NCBI GenBank assembly: GCA_025201365.1
Contig: JAIXMF010000008.1
Location: 911,988 to 975,987, forward strand
DNA: 64,000 nucleotides
Direction: 5' to 3'
From: Syncephalis plumigaleata
Lineage: Eukaryota; Zoopagomycota; Zoopagomycetes; Zoopagales; Piptocephalidaceae
The notes under the pieces are model-generated. The model did no database searches. It had not been told where the DNA came from and was given only the letters and a program-made list of their open reading frames with translations. This document shows, piece after piece, positions 12,150-23,220 of the stretch. Each line of letters begins with the position of its first letter. Within the stretch, counting starts at the first letter, position 1. The translations under genes and the position numbers were made by a program.

Positions 12150-12378
12150 CAGGCTTTTTCCAACCAATTTGCGCAGTTACCCATTTGTCTTTACGAATAA
12201 ATAATAGTTATCGCTATCAATAAATGATCCATTACTGAATACTGAATTGTTATTATTATCATGCTATATCAATTGGTATTTCTACGGTGATAATGGATGT
12301 TAACAATTGTGTTAATCTATCTATTAATAAACTGTAAATGTTAAAAGATAAATGCGCAAACTGGATGGAAAAACACTG
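12150..12378 (+). mobile_element. MITE copy 1, Tc1/mariner-like, complete
   Basis: A 229-bp non-coding element flanked by TA dinucleotides (12148-12149 and 12379-12380). The left end begins CAGGCTTTTTCC and the right end is the inverse of CAGTGTTTTTCCATCC. A second copy at 46128-46354 aligns end to end in inverted orientation, with about nine positions in ten identical by eye. No ORF is present. TA flanks and ends starting CAGTG are typical of the Tc1/mariner superfamily, so this is probably a non-autonomous derivative mobilised in trans. Confidence 0.85.
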
Positions 12379-12480
12379 TAGGTTGTCATTAGTTAATTAA
12401 ATGTTTACTAATAAATTGAAATGCTAATTATTTATTATTTGTAATATGTAAACGAGCGATTAACTAATGAAAATGCCATA

Positions 12481-13878
12481 TTATGCCTTGGATATGCTGA
12501 TTCGTTGACGAACAGCTAGTTGTGTAATCTCTTCGAGTGATTTGTTCTTGGTTTCATGGAGAATAAAGTAGTAAGCGAAACTGGCGAGCAAACATATGAC
12601 GGCGTATATTACAAAAATACGCCAACCAATAGTGGTCATCATATACGGCGTCAACTGTGCAATAAAGAAATTCACCATTAGATTGGCCGATACACCGAGT
12701 GACATCATGGTGGCGCGTACATTTTGCGGGAAGATCTCGGACAGGTACAGCCAGGTAACGGGACCCCATGTAATACTGTAGATGCCATTGAAGCTGTACA
12801 ACGTTGTTAATACGCCGTATTTCCTTCCTTCTCGAGAAATACTGGAATCATCCAGAGCTAACAGTGTAGCTAGTGCAACAAGTATCGAACAAATTAGCGT
12901 GCCACCATATACGAAGGATGACTTGCGACCTAGTTTATCAATGGTAAAGACACCCAACAGAGTGAAAACCATAGCTGAGACACTATTGCCGATATTCAGT
13001 AAAAGTTGTTCTTGACTATCGGTGACACCGGCACTCTTTAGAATATCGGGTCCATAGTAACTGATTGTCGCGCTACCGCAAAAGTTTTGCAATCCTGTAA
13101 TGGCGAGACTGAGCAACACTACGCGTCGTATACTTTTATCCGTGATCAACTTCCATTTCGATGGTCCGCCGGCATCTTTCTTTGGACAGCTTGACGTAAG
13201 CTTATCGACTTCCATGGCCACGATCCCGTCATTTTCATTAAGATGTAAAAGTCGGGCCAGGTGTTTACGTGCCTCGATCTCGCGACCCTGAGATACAAGC
13301 CATCGCGGTGACATGGGCGAGAATATCATGCCGACGATGACCAGTACAGCCGGGATAACCTGCATGGACAAAGAGGTACGGAAACTTGCCGTGCCATCAA
13401 TATGGCTTACTCCGTAGCCAGCGACACCGGCCACCACCATTCCAACGGTGACGCACAAATGTCTTAGGAATCCGAAAGCACCGCGTTTATCCTTGGGCGC
13501 AATCTCCGAATTGTAAAGGGGCGCAGCAGAGAAGGAAAGACCTTTTCCTATGCCGCCCAGGATACGAGCAACGTATAGCATGGGCAGGCCGTTAGAGGCT
13601 GTTTGCATGCTAGCACCTAGTGCAAATATGAGTGACGAGGCAATGATCATTGTACGTCGTCCATATCTGTCTATGAAGTATCCGCCGAAAAACGAGCTTA
13701 TAAAGGCGCCCAACACGTAGCTCGAGGTGATGAAACCCTTCTGGAAGCTGTTCGTCCACTGGAAATACTCTTGGGTAGCCGGTATTGCCAAGACAGCGCT
13801 AATGGTAGAAATATCGTAGCCACTGTAGAAACCACACAATGATGAAGAGATGGCTGCTATCCACAAAGTACGCGTCAT
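12481..13878 (-). CDS. MFS sugar porter (hexose transporter-like)
   Basis: Single-exon gene of 465 aa with about 12 transmembrane segments. Sugar-porter hallmarks: GGYFIDRYGRRTMII after TM2, RILGGIGKGLSFSAAPLYNSEIAP, SPRWLVSQGRE, the central loop with an acidic linker, GVFTIDKLGRKSSFVYGG, and the terminal LHETKNKSLEEI. The TM7 QxxGxxxxxYY region reads LQNFCGSATISYYGPDI. This places it in the HXT/STL/inositol-type branch; the substrate cannot be read from the sequence. At 465 aa it is slightly shorter than usual because both cytosolic tails are short. The start is the ATG just before the first membrane segment. Confidence 0.92.
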   Translation of the reverse strand: MTRTLWIAAISSSLCGFYSGYDISTISAVLAIPATQEYFQWTNSFQKGFITSSYVLGAFISSFFGGYFIDRYGRRTMIIASSLIFALGASMQTASNGLPMLYVARILGGIGKGLSFSAAPLYNSEIAPKDKRGAFGFLRHLCVTVGMVVAGVAGYGVSHIDGTASFRTSLSMQVIPAVLVIVGMIFSPMSPRWLVSQGREIEARKHLARLLHLNENDGIVAMEVDKLTSSCPKKDAGGPSKWKLITDKSIRRVVLLSLAITGLQNFCGSATISYYGPDILKSAGVTDSQEQLLLNIGNSVSAMVFTLLGVFTIDKLGRKSSFVYGGTLICSILVALATLLALDDSSISREGRKYGVLTTLYSFNGIYSITWGPVTWLYLSEIFPQNVRATMMSLGVSANLMVNFFIAQLTPYMMTTIGWRIFVIYAVICLLASFAYYFILHETKNKSLEEITQLAVRQRISISKA

Positions 13879-14938
13879 TTTCCGTTGTTGTTGTTGTTGT
13901 TGTTGTTTTTCCTAAGTAGTAACCAGTACTATGCTAAATTATACTATTGATATATTATGCTGAATAGTGAATGAATTTACTATTTTAAATAATGCGTACT
14001 AAATGCCAATGCAGAGTGAATAATAATGGACTCATGCTTACACAAACACATAAAGACATTGTTCTTTTAAATATCAAAGAAAAGAAGTTGTAGAATCTCG
14101 CGTCTTGTTCGTCCTCTCAAATAAAGGGCTATGCATTCCAAACAATGTTACTACGTTTCCATTCCTGGCAAGCGTCAGTTATCTATATCCTACCTTGTGA
14201 CATGTATGGAACTAGGATATTGTCATGAAATCTCATTGCTCATGTATCACAATGATAAAGCGTTATCTGGTGCAATGTCATGAAACTTTGTCATCCGTTT
14301 ATCTCGATGTCAAGGCATTATATATTTATATTTATATTTATAGATAGATAGAAGCGGGGAGGAATACTCGTTGTTACTTTGAAACCAGTTGCATCCTCAT
14401 TTGATCTGCAGCAACATCTCCTCCCTATACCTTTGAAGGCACCTACTTGCTGAAACAAATATGATACGCATCTACAAACAAGTACCATTGCATTTGCACA
14501 ATGATTAATCATTGCTGCTTCTCTCATGCTAACTCCCTCCCCCTAATTGATCAGCGCGCGCGTGCCTACTTTGTTTTTTGCTAAATCTATTTCTAGTTGA
14601 ATCAGTTCAGGGATCACTAAGTCAATGATAACGAATTGAAACTATGCTACAATGGAAATCTTTATGGAAGAAATAGTAGATTGAGCAAACAAACAAACAA
14701 ACATAATAGTGTAATAGTAGTAAGTCATTGCTGCCTTGAACAATATTCTAACATGTTACAATGTCAAAGCGATGCCTGAATGTTTAGTAATTAAAATAAC
14801 AAGAATAAGCATGATAATAGATTTATGTACATTGCTATACTTGCTTATATTAATCATGTTAATAATACGAAAATGCTACACTGCACTATGTCTACGGTAT
14901 TTATTGCTAGTAAAGGTAAGATGACATGACATCGATGA
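13879..14938. other. Long intergenic region
   Basis: About 1 kb between two minus-strand genes. A (TTG)n repeat at about 13881-13905 sits just upstream of the sugar porter start and is probably in its 5' UTR. Short runs of TATA/ATTT repeats occur around 14320-14340. No gene, RNA or element was recognised. Confidence 0.4.
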
Positions 14939-15587
14939 CTAGTATATCTCGTCAAATGGTTGCGTATCATTGAAGCAACTATCGAACACCTCATGTACTG
15001 CACGTTCAGCCACACCAGGAGCGGAACATGGTGGATTCTGGCTTACCGAGAGGATAGCACGACGCTTTACACAAGCCTAGATGTTTCAGTTAGCGTATTG
15101 CAATCCAGCATATCATTTAGCATCACTGGCACATTACCTGTAACTGCTTAGCGAACTTGAAATTGCCCCGCGACATTTCACGCAACCAGCCACAATCGCC
15201 GCTAAGTGTAGCGGCACGCACCTCGGAACACGCATGATGTAAGCAATTACTCCAATCCACATTGAATTTACTGAATCACACAAGTATAAAGTAAGTTTGC
15301 ATTAGATATACAAATATATAGGGAGAGTAGTATTCGCTTACCAATGATCATAAGCGTGCACCATTTCATGGACTATCGTCTCTTCCATATGCGCGATATT
15401 ATAGAATCGATTCTGACATAATAGAATACCATATTCCGGACTGAATCCACCACTACGCGTACCATCGCATGGCATACACTTTAACTCCTCGGGCCTCATA
15501 GGGCAGCCGACTTTTTCCAACTCCTTACTCATGAAATTAACGACTGGACCTATACAATTATCATTATTATTCATTCATTCATTCCTG

Positions 15588-15620
<33 letters not shown>

Positions 15621-15869
15621 ACTATTCCTCGCCAGTTGGTCGCGCCATTTTTCACAACGTCGACAATCCTCCTCCTCTTTAGCTATGGCCATATCAGTCT
15701 TTGCACTATCACTCCCTTCGTATCCACTCATAATAGTGAACCGCTTGTACCAATGCTCGAATAAACGCGTGCTCTGATCAGTTGCTGCTGCCGATAAGCG
15801 TGATTCCCTTATAGATTCATTGCGTCGTGGCAATTCAGCACTAGTTCCACTTGTAGTATTTAGTTGCAT
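14939..15869 (-). CDS. ATP23: ATP23 mitochondrial inner-membrane metalloprotease
   Basis: In yeast ATP23 processes the Atp6 precursor and aids F1Fo-ATPase assembly; it also degrades intermembrane-space proteins. The exon parts line up with the family: an N-terminal helical part (EEEDCRRCEKWRDQLAR), then KELEKVGCPM, GGFSPEYGILLCQNRF, and the zinc-binding VHEMVHAYDHW (HExxH). Next is FNVDWSNCLHHACSEVRAATLSGDC with the conserved Cys, SRGNFKFAKQ, and the C-terminal ACVKRRAILSV. About four exons. The start at MQLNTT (15869) is chosen; an in-frame ATG at 15923 would add 18 mostly hydrophobic residues. Confidence 0.9.
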
Positions 15870-16474
15870 AGTGTATATTATTACTGCTGTTATTATGTTG
15901 TCAGGAGAAAGGGAGAACACCACTACCGCGTACTTTTATCGTTAATAAGAGTTATGTAGTTGTTGTATATCAAGTATTGCCACAATGTTATTACAAAAAA
16001 AAAGGGTTTGCAGTGGTGTTTTTTACAGCTATTTCCTCAACATCTGCCAATCTTTATTGGTTAGAAAAACACTGTATGTGCATGCGTGTTTGTGTGCGTG
16101 CAATGACAATTGATCATGTCATTGGCATTTGTGTGTACTCACAACTCTCACACCTATCCGCATTTTCGTATCTTTCCTTCATCTTTTTATTCAACAGATC
16201 CGTTGGCGATCCTAAGCATACATCCAGTGCTACCTGACTACTCTCTCTGTCTCTGTGTCCCTGTTCTTATTGCACTAGTCAGAATCGTAGTTGCTGTCGA
16301 CGATACTTGCACGCCTTTCCTCTGCATTCACACTTGGATTCACTAGTGGTTTGGCGAGTGTCGCGTCATTGTTGCTCGCTGTCAAAAAAAAAGTGTGTAT
16401 TTATATCGTATTCACTGTACAGGAGCATATCGGTAGAGAGGGAAAAGGCCACTAGTTGTAATCAAGTAGAGAAG
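15870..16474. promoter_or_regulatory. Divergent spacer between ATP23 and transportin gene
   Basis: It contains a MITE right-end footprint (16053-16074), CT-rich tracts (16230-16265) and a probable long 5' leader for the + strand gene. Short ORFs here (15977-16346) have no family features and are rejected. Confidence 0.4.
16053..16074 (+). mobile_element. MITE right-end footprint
   Basis: The sequence ATTGGTTAGAAAAACACTG followed by TA closely matches the right terminus of the MITE family (ATTGGATGGAAAAACACTG-TA). Only this end is recognisable. A TACAGCTATTTCC about 50 bp to its left may be a vestige of the other terminus. It lies in the promoter/5' leader zone of the transportin gene. Confidence 0.55.
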
Positions 16475-19400
16475 ATGGCAGCACTCACTGCGACTCCCCA
16501 GGTACTCCAGGCATTATCTGCACTCTATGGCAATAGCGACTCGACAACAAAGGAACAGGCTAATCGTTGGTTAGACGAATTCCAAAGTACGGTAGGTTTC
16601 ACGTTTCTATTGACGTGTACGTGTGTCTACGTGTATTACGCATATTAACGTGTATGTATGTATGTATGTATGGTTGGTTGGTTGGTTTGATTGGTTGTAT
16701 TAAGGAAGCAGCATGGAAAACGGCAGACGAGCTATTGAATAATGCTGCCGGTAGTTTAGAGACACGCTTGTTCGCGGCACAAACCTTTCGTAAAAAGGTA
16801 AGCGATAAAGGTGGTATAGGATGTGATAACCAAGAACTAATAGCAAATACGTTATACGCTCGATGTACACACTGGTAGATCACCTATGACTTGCATCAGC
16901 TTGATACGCCAGCGCGTCTTTCATTAAGAGATGCCTTACTTGTACAGCTGGCCCAATCGAAATCCAGTCCAAGTGTACTCATTACACAGATTTGTTTAGC
17001 ATTGGCGGCACTTGCCATGCAACTACCCGAGTGGACGGATGTTATCCCGCAAATGATAAAACTATTTGGATCAGATGCGGAAAGTGCATCATGCTTACTT
17101 GAGTTCATAACCATTCTACCTGAGGAAATCAATGGCAATCATAGAATCCCTATTAGCGTAAGTGAATACATGAGCCAGTATATATATGAGTATATGAATG
17201 GCTAATCTGTTGATCGAAATTAGGATGAGGCATTTAATGAACGATCTCGTGTACTATTGTCAGACAATGCATCCGAAGTATTTCGACTTTTATTGCTTTA
17301 CATGCAAGGTTCAGGTAACTAGTTTATTCGTATTATACAAATTGAATACATATACTAATGGTGATGACGACGTTACAATTAGGATCAAATGCAACCATGC
17401 AGAATCGCGTATTTAAATGCCTGCTAAGTTGGCTTCGCTCCGGTGACATACCAGTGGCCGATCTAGTGAAGAGTCCATTGTTTGACATCTCGTTTGAGGC
17501 GCTAAAATCGCCGGAACTATTCGATATGGCGGTTGATGTTATTTGCGAGATTATTCGCGAGACACGTGAGGTCCACGAGTATATGCCGGCCATCGAGCAA
17601 ATCTACACTAAACTGCTATCGATTCAACCGATGATTACCGCTGCTACCGATGATGAAGATCAGCTTCGCGGTTTGTGTCGTATATTCACGGAGGCCGGTG
17701 AAGCCTATCTACCATTGATGGTGACGCATATTGACACATTCCGCGGTGTCATCGAGGGTATTCTTACGTGTATCACGTCGGATGAGTTGGATATCGTTAA
17801 GATGACCTTTAATTTCTGGTACTCGCTTACTCAGTTCCTCGACACCGAGCGATACGAGTCGATGAAACTGCAATTCGTAGAGGTGTTCCGTAGATTAGTG
17901 GAGATTATCATTCAGCATCTCTACTATCCGTCCGATTTAAGCACATGGCTAGCCGAGGATCGAGACGAGTTTCGGGATTTCCGACACGAGATGGGAGACG
18001 TTCTCAAGGATTGCTGTGTAGTATTAGGCGTCAAGGAAGCCATCGCTATCCCGTGTCATCGTCTAGAAGGCTTACTCGCCAACCCGAATACGCCATGGCA
18101 GGAGATTGAAGCGCCATTATTCTCGCTAAGAACAATGGGATCGGAGGTGCCCATTGATGAGGCGGATATGATGCCGCGTATTATGTCCATGTTATCGCAA
18201 CTTCCTGATCATCCAAAGATTCGTTACGCGGCCATTCTAGTCATTGCTCGCTACACGCAATGGACCAGCTATCATCCAGAGTTCATCGACTATCAAATGA
18301 ATCTCATCTCACGCGGTTTCGACAATGAAGAGGTATCGGCAGCATCGGCAATGGCACTTAAATACCTATGCAAAGATGCCAGCAAAGTAAGTATTATGGA
18401 ATAGACGCTCACTGATATTTATTTATTAACTAGCTGTATCAACAATATCAAATTAGCTATTAGTATCCTATTTAACCACACTCCATCCATTCTACGTTAA
18501 TGCATGCAAGAGCTTCAATCGTGACGATTTGCTTGAAATAACCGAGGCATTATCTCATGTGATATCAGCCGTGCCAGCCGATAAAGTACTTGAAACACTT
18601 CAGACATTCTGCTTGCCAGTTTGTCAGAGTCTACATGCATTGGCGAGTAAGGGTGCGCAAGCAACGGAAGGCGATCAAACCAAAGCAGCCGGTAAGTAAT
18701 TGGTGCTTACTATTACTTCTTCATTCATTCATTCATTTATTCATCTAATCGAAATATAGAACTACTGGAACAGTTGGCCATCTTTTTAGGTGTCGTAGCA
18801 CCGGATGTACCCGATCATCAAGTGCATCCCTGTCTACCCTTGGTGAAAGACTTGATGCCCGTATTTGATCTATTGCAAACGCATCAAGGCAGCCATGCAG
18901 CAGTATCGGAGGCACTATGTCGTTGCTACACGGCATGCGTTGAAAGCTATGGTGTTCATTTTATACCAATGGTACAACAACTCATGGAACGATTGGGCGT
19001 AGCCTTTGCCGCCACCAATCTAAGCTGCTATCTATGGGTAGCACGCAAGTGTATCCGCTCGTTGGATCGTGCGCCAGAGAGTGCGGCAATGGCGTCCGCG
19101 TTTGTCGAGGCATTGAGTAGTGTGATGTTTGCCACGGTGCAGAAACAAACGCAAATCGCAGAGATACCCGATGTCGTAGAGGAATACTTCCGATTAGTGC
19201 TCATCTTCCATCAAGACTATCCCGGTGCACTAATACGCTCGCCCATGTTCGACTCGTTATTCCAGTGTGCGATGGCATGTCTCGCCGTGAATCAATCGTA
19301 TCCACTTGAGGCGGTACTTGATTTCATACGTGAAACGCTAGTCGTCGGTCTGGATGCTTCTAGCAGCAGTAGTAGTGCCACCGCTTATTCCTCCACCGAT

Positions 19401-19706
19401 CGTGGTATGATAAAGCAACTGGCGAGCAAGCATGGCTGCACCCTTACCACTCTACTGATCGATAGTGCATTCCATAACATGCCTCGTGACATGGTGGTAG
19501 AAGCAGCCATCATACTGGAGATTATGGCACAATTGGCACCGATGGAGAGTGCCCACTGGATAGCGGAAGAGATTGGTAAAGTACCCGAGAACCGATTAGC
19601 ACCAACAAAACGAGATCAATTTATTAAAACATATTCAGAGTAAGTTGATAAATGAATGAAGGATAACAATACTGCTAATACTAACACATACATCTCTCTA
19701 TCTCTC

Positions 19707-19740
<34 letters not shown>

Positions 19741-19872
19741 CTTGTGAATGTAACTATGACCGATAGAGCAATTCAAAATAAGGATTGGCGTCGTCTACGT
19801 CGACTTATCAACGACATTGTCGCATATTACTGGCGTCAAAACTCGCGTACCGCTAGTAGACTACGACCGTAG
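16475..19872 (+). CDS. Transportin-3 / Mtr10-type importin-beta karyopherin
   Basis: A HEAT-repeat nuclear import receptor of the importin-beta superfamily; yeast Mtr10 imports the SR-like protein Npl3 and human TNPO3 imports SR splicing factors. It begins MAALTATPQVLQALSALYG, then KEQANRWLDEFQST, AAWKTADELL, and FAAQTFRKKI, which is the importin-beta N-terminal domain. The largest exon (from about 17383) includes LLSWLRSGDIPVADL, EVHEYMPAIEQIY and TFNFWYSLTQFLD. The C-terminal exon ends DWRRLRRLINDIVAYYWRQN like Mtr10. About eight exons. A Ser-rich acidic-free loop (ASSSSSSATAYSS) interrupts the late HEAT repeats. Stop at 19870-19872. Confidence 0.92.
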
Positions 19873-20014
19873 GATGTTAATTGATAAGCAACAGCGAGAG
19901 GTAAAGATTTCTAGTAGCTTATCATTGTTATGGCTGTGTTTGTATGATGTATGATGTGGTGTTTATTCACCTCTTCTCTATTCCTCCTTCGCTTCTCCTC
20001 TACTATTATCACAC

Positions 20015-22137
20015 TTAGGCTAATACACCATGCGCGAATCGATGTCGTGCCATTACATCTACATCAAATGCAGCCACGGAATTCTCGGTACCTATAACGA
20101 TTAATTATTATTATTATAAATATACACCAATATGCACTACTATCAATATATACGTGTATATATGTGTGTGTGTTTGTACATGGGATACTAATCATTCAAC
20201 TACTACAATGCGCCATCCATTCGTGTCTCCTTTGTTTGTACGAGTAACTTACCCACGAATAAACGAGTGCCACAAGGAGAGAAATCCATACCGGCGATGT
20301 GTTGATCCATATCCGATGAAATGCATATTGACTGGCGATCTTGATATGTACGAGCATCCACTACGTTAATGTAGTTGACATGCTATATTACACAAATTGA
20401 TATCAATGGGTATATTAGTATACAATTATCATTACATAGAATTGATATATTCATAGGATAGCTAATGCTAATGATATTTACCTCGCTGAATGCCAGTAAA
20501 TCAACGGCACCTGATTGAGAGAATTTCGCACCACGAATTGCACCACGTACACGCGATGGTTGCTATACAATCAATCAATATCGATGATGATAATAGTGAT
20601 GAAGGAAACTACTTACTTGTGTACAACCAAGTGTGGCCAACTTTTCTGATGATCGTATATCCCATACAATAACTTGACCATCTTGCGATGCCACTACAAA
20701 CTGATTGCCCGTTCTGTTCCAGGCTGTACTGAATCCCGCATCATCCGCTCCTAATATATACATATACATATAAATATATAAATATATAAATATACGCATA
20801 AGAATCTAAAATGATATACATGGCTTATTCATTACCTTTAAGAGTGGCAGTATGAAAGTAGCCACCGCTTCGTACGTCAAACATGAATATTTCATTGCTA
20901 TCGCCAACTGCTACCATACGTCTACCATCTGGACTCACGGAGGCTAGTTCAATCATCATCAATAAAACAATAATAAAAACATCAAGTGGATTACTCACCA
21001 TGATTAACTGCTACAGGTAGTTGTACAGTGGCCACCTTATTGAGATCAGGCAAGGTGAACGCCTTGATAGTCTGATCATTATTGCATACCACCACTCGAT
21101 CTTGGTCAAGATGATGCGAGATATGGATGGCATTATTGATGGTGCCACCAATCTGTGTATCCACAGACCTGATCATAATTCACAATTATAGAATGATAGA
21201 CACATACAAGTCATGTATAAGTAAACGAATGAAAGTATTAGCAAGTACATACACTACACTTACCAGTTGGTGTCTAGTTCACGTATGGATAGTTGGCTTC
21301 GTTGGCCACCCACTGCCATATAGCCACATCTACAAATGAATCAATGTGTGTATATATATATGATAGAATAGAATGATTAGCAAGAAGGATGTGACCGCTA
21401 TCTATTCATTCTATCCACATCATTGCTTACCCAACTGCCATGGATACAGGTGTAAATGGTAAATGTTTCATAACAGGTGAAGTCTGTAAAGTGGCAAGTG
21501 TTAATAGTCTTCTATCACTACTACTACTACTATTATTATTATTAAAGGCTGCTGTTCTACGCTGTAATAAAGACCATCGTCGACCTAACAACGAAGGAGT
21601 CTAAATAATAAGATGATTGCCCAGTAATCACAAGAGATTATCCGTTGCTAACATTAGTCATTTGTTATTGCAATACAGTTTAGAGATGCTTGTATTACCT
21701 CCTTCATTTCAATGGCATCTCCCCCTTCATTGATAGGTTACGAGGATGGTCTTTTTTACGAGCATCATCATCATCATCATCGTTATTATGATTGTTTACT
21801 AGTATGGCTTACCTCATCATTAAACGGACAATAGCGTAGTACATTATTCTGATTGACTACAAATAGCTCATCACGAGTGAATGGACAATGTAATAAATCA
21901 CGAAGTTGCCTATATCATCGTTTACTCATTCATTAACTATAGAAATACTAATGATTACTAGATCATATTTACCAATGTTGTATAGTTAATCGTAGTGGAT
22001 ATTTAATGGGGGTTGCACATAGAAACGATGCGCCATCACTAATCTCGTGTATAATATAGTTGATTAATAGATTAGTAGATTATTTAAATAGAGATATAAT
22101 GAATGCTCCCCCACCTAGTATTATGTGGTCGTGTCAT
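20015..22137 (-). CDS. Fungal WD40 protein with DUF2415 motif
   Basis: A multi-exon (about nine) WD40-type protein. From the N-terminus: MTRPHN, FLCATPIKYPLRLTIQHW, QLRDLLHCPFTRDELFVVNQ, VNHGE-type blade starts, DDAGFSTAWNRTGNQFVVA followed by SQDGQVIVWDIRSS, PSRVRGAIRGAKFSQSGAVDLLAFSE, then NYINVVDARTYQ, and DFSPCGTRLFVG. The short VDLLAF element is the DLL signature of DUF2415, found in fungal WD40 proteins of unknown function. The protein should form a seven-bladed propeller and act as a scaffold; its partner is unknown. Exon boundaries at the 5' end are approximate. Confidence 0.8.
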
Positions 22138-23220
22138 GGTGTAGATAGAACAATTGTAATGTAGAAATGTGGCTAATGTAAATGTAAAAGAAAGAAGAAT
22201 AAAATGCTGGTAACGATGATTGATCAATTAAGGGTTTGTATAAATGATATTGACATCCATTTGACGCAGTCCTATTTCGTTGGCAACGATTCTACGTGCA
22301 ATTGGTTGCCAATTGGATTCAAGTAAGTTTTGCCAAAGAAAAAAGGAGAGGAAGTGAGCAAGCAAGTGAGCAAGCAAGTAAGCAAGTAAGCAAGTGAGAT
22401 AGAGTCTCGTTTTTTAAGTAGAACCAAGTTGTGTTAGACAATAAGTGTGAATCAACGAACTATCCACCCTAATGACGTGATGATTGTTGCTTTTATACTA
22501 TTTGATTTAGAGGAAAGAAGTGTTTATTACTAGTACTACTAGTGCTATTAGTAGAATATGTTCATGGATACTGATTGAATTGATGAGTAGATTAGTGACT
22601 GCCGTTTTAGATCATACTTGGGAATGATTGCTTGAGTGATATCATTGCAGTGTCATTAGAAACTAATAAATAGAATTGACAGTTTTAGTCTATAGCGTTA
22701 TTACACAACGAACTGATGATGATGATGATGATGATGTGATAGGAATGTGATTGCAACTACTAATAATAACAATAGATCACAAATCTAATAAAGGGGATAA
22801 ATGTATGGAAGGAGAAAAAGAAGAAACGAAAATGTATGACTAGAAAATGATAGAATCATAGAGAACGATACCGGAATGCGTACATTTATCCGGGAGCACC
22901 CGAATGATCGATTCACCAATCGGCTGTTAGCAAGTATTTTTCTTTTTTTCCTCTCTGAGTAATCCAGCATCACTATTTCTATGACTATATCCCAGGCTCA
23001 ACTCTCCCCCCGACCCTACTGAAGTGTGTCTTTCACGTCACGCTTTCTTTTCATATTGTAGTTCTCGCTAGTGCTGCTACTGCTGCTACTGCTCGTCCTG
23101 TCTTATCTGTTTGCATAATTACGCCACCTTCTCTCACTTGTTGCTTTAGAGTGCGTGTGTAATTGGTATACGAAGAAGAAGAAGAAAGACATTGCGCGTA
23201 ATTACTCGAAACGATTGATC
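22138..23220. promoter_or_regulatory. Divergent intergenic region upstream of mitochondrial Hsp70
   Basis: About 1.1 kb. It has a degenerate 8-mer repeat of the form GCAAGTGA/GCAAGTAA at about 22354-22397, a (GAT)n run at about 22716-22736 and pyrimidine-rich promoter-like sequence at 23000-23160. I looked for heat-shock elements (alternating nGAAn/nTTCn) and found no convincing array of three. Confidence 0.4.

Noticed and set aside
22355-22397. Tandem GCAAGTGA/GCAAGTAA as a heat-shock element array for mtHsp70
   Set aside because: The units do not alternate nGAAn/nTTCn and lie over 800 bp upstream; treated as a simple repeat.
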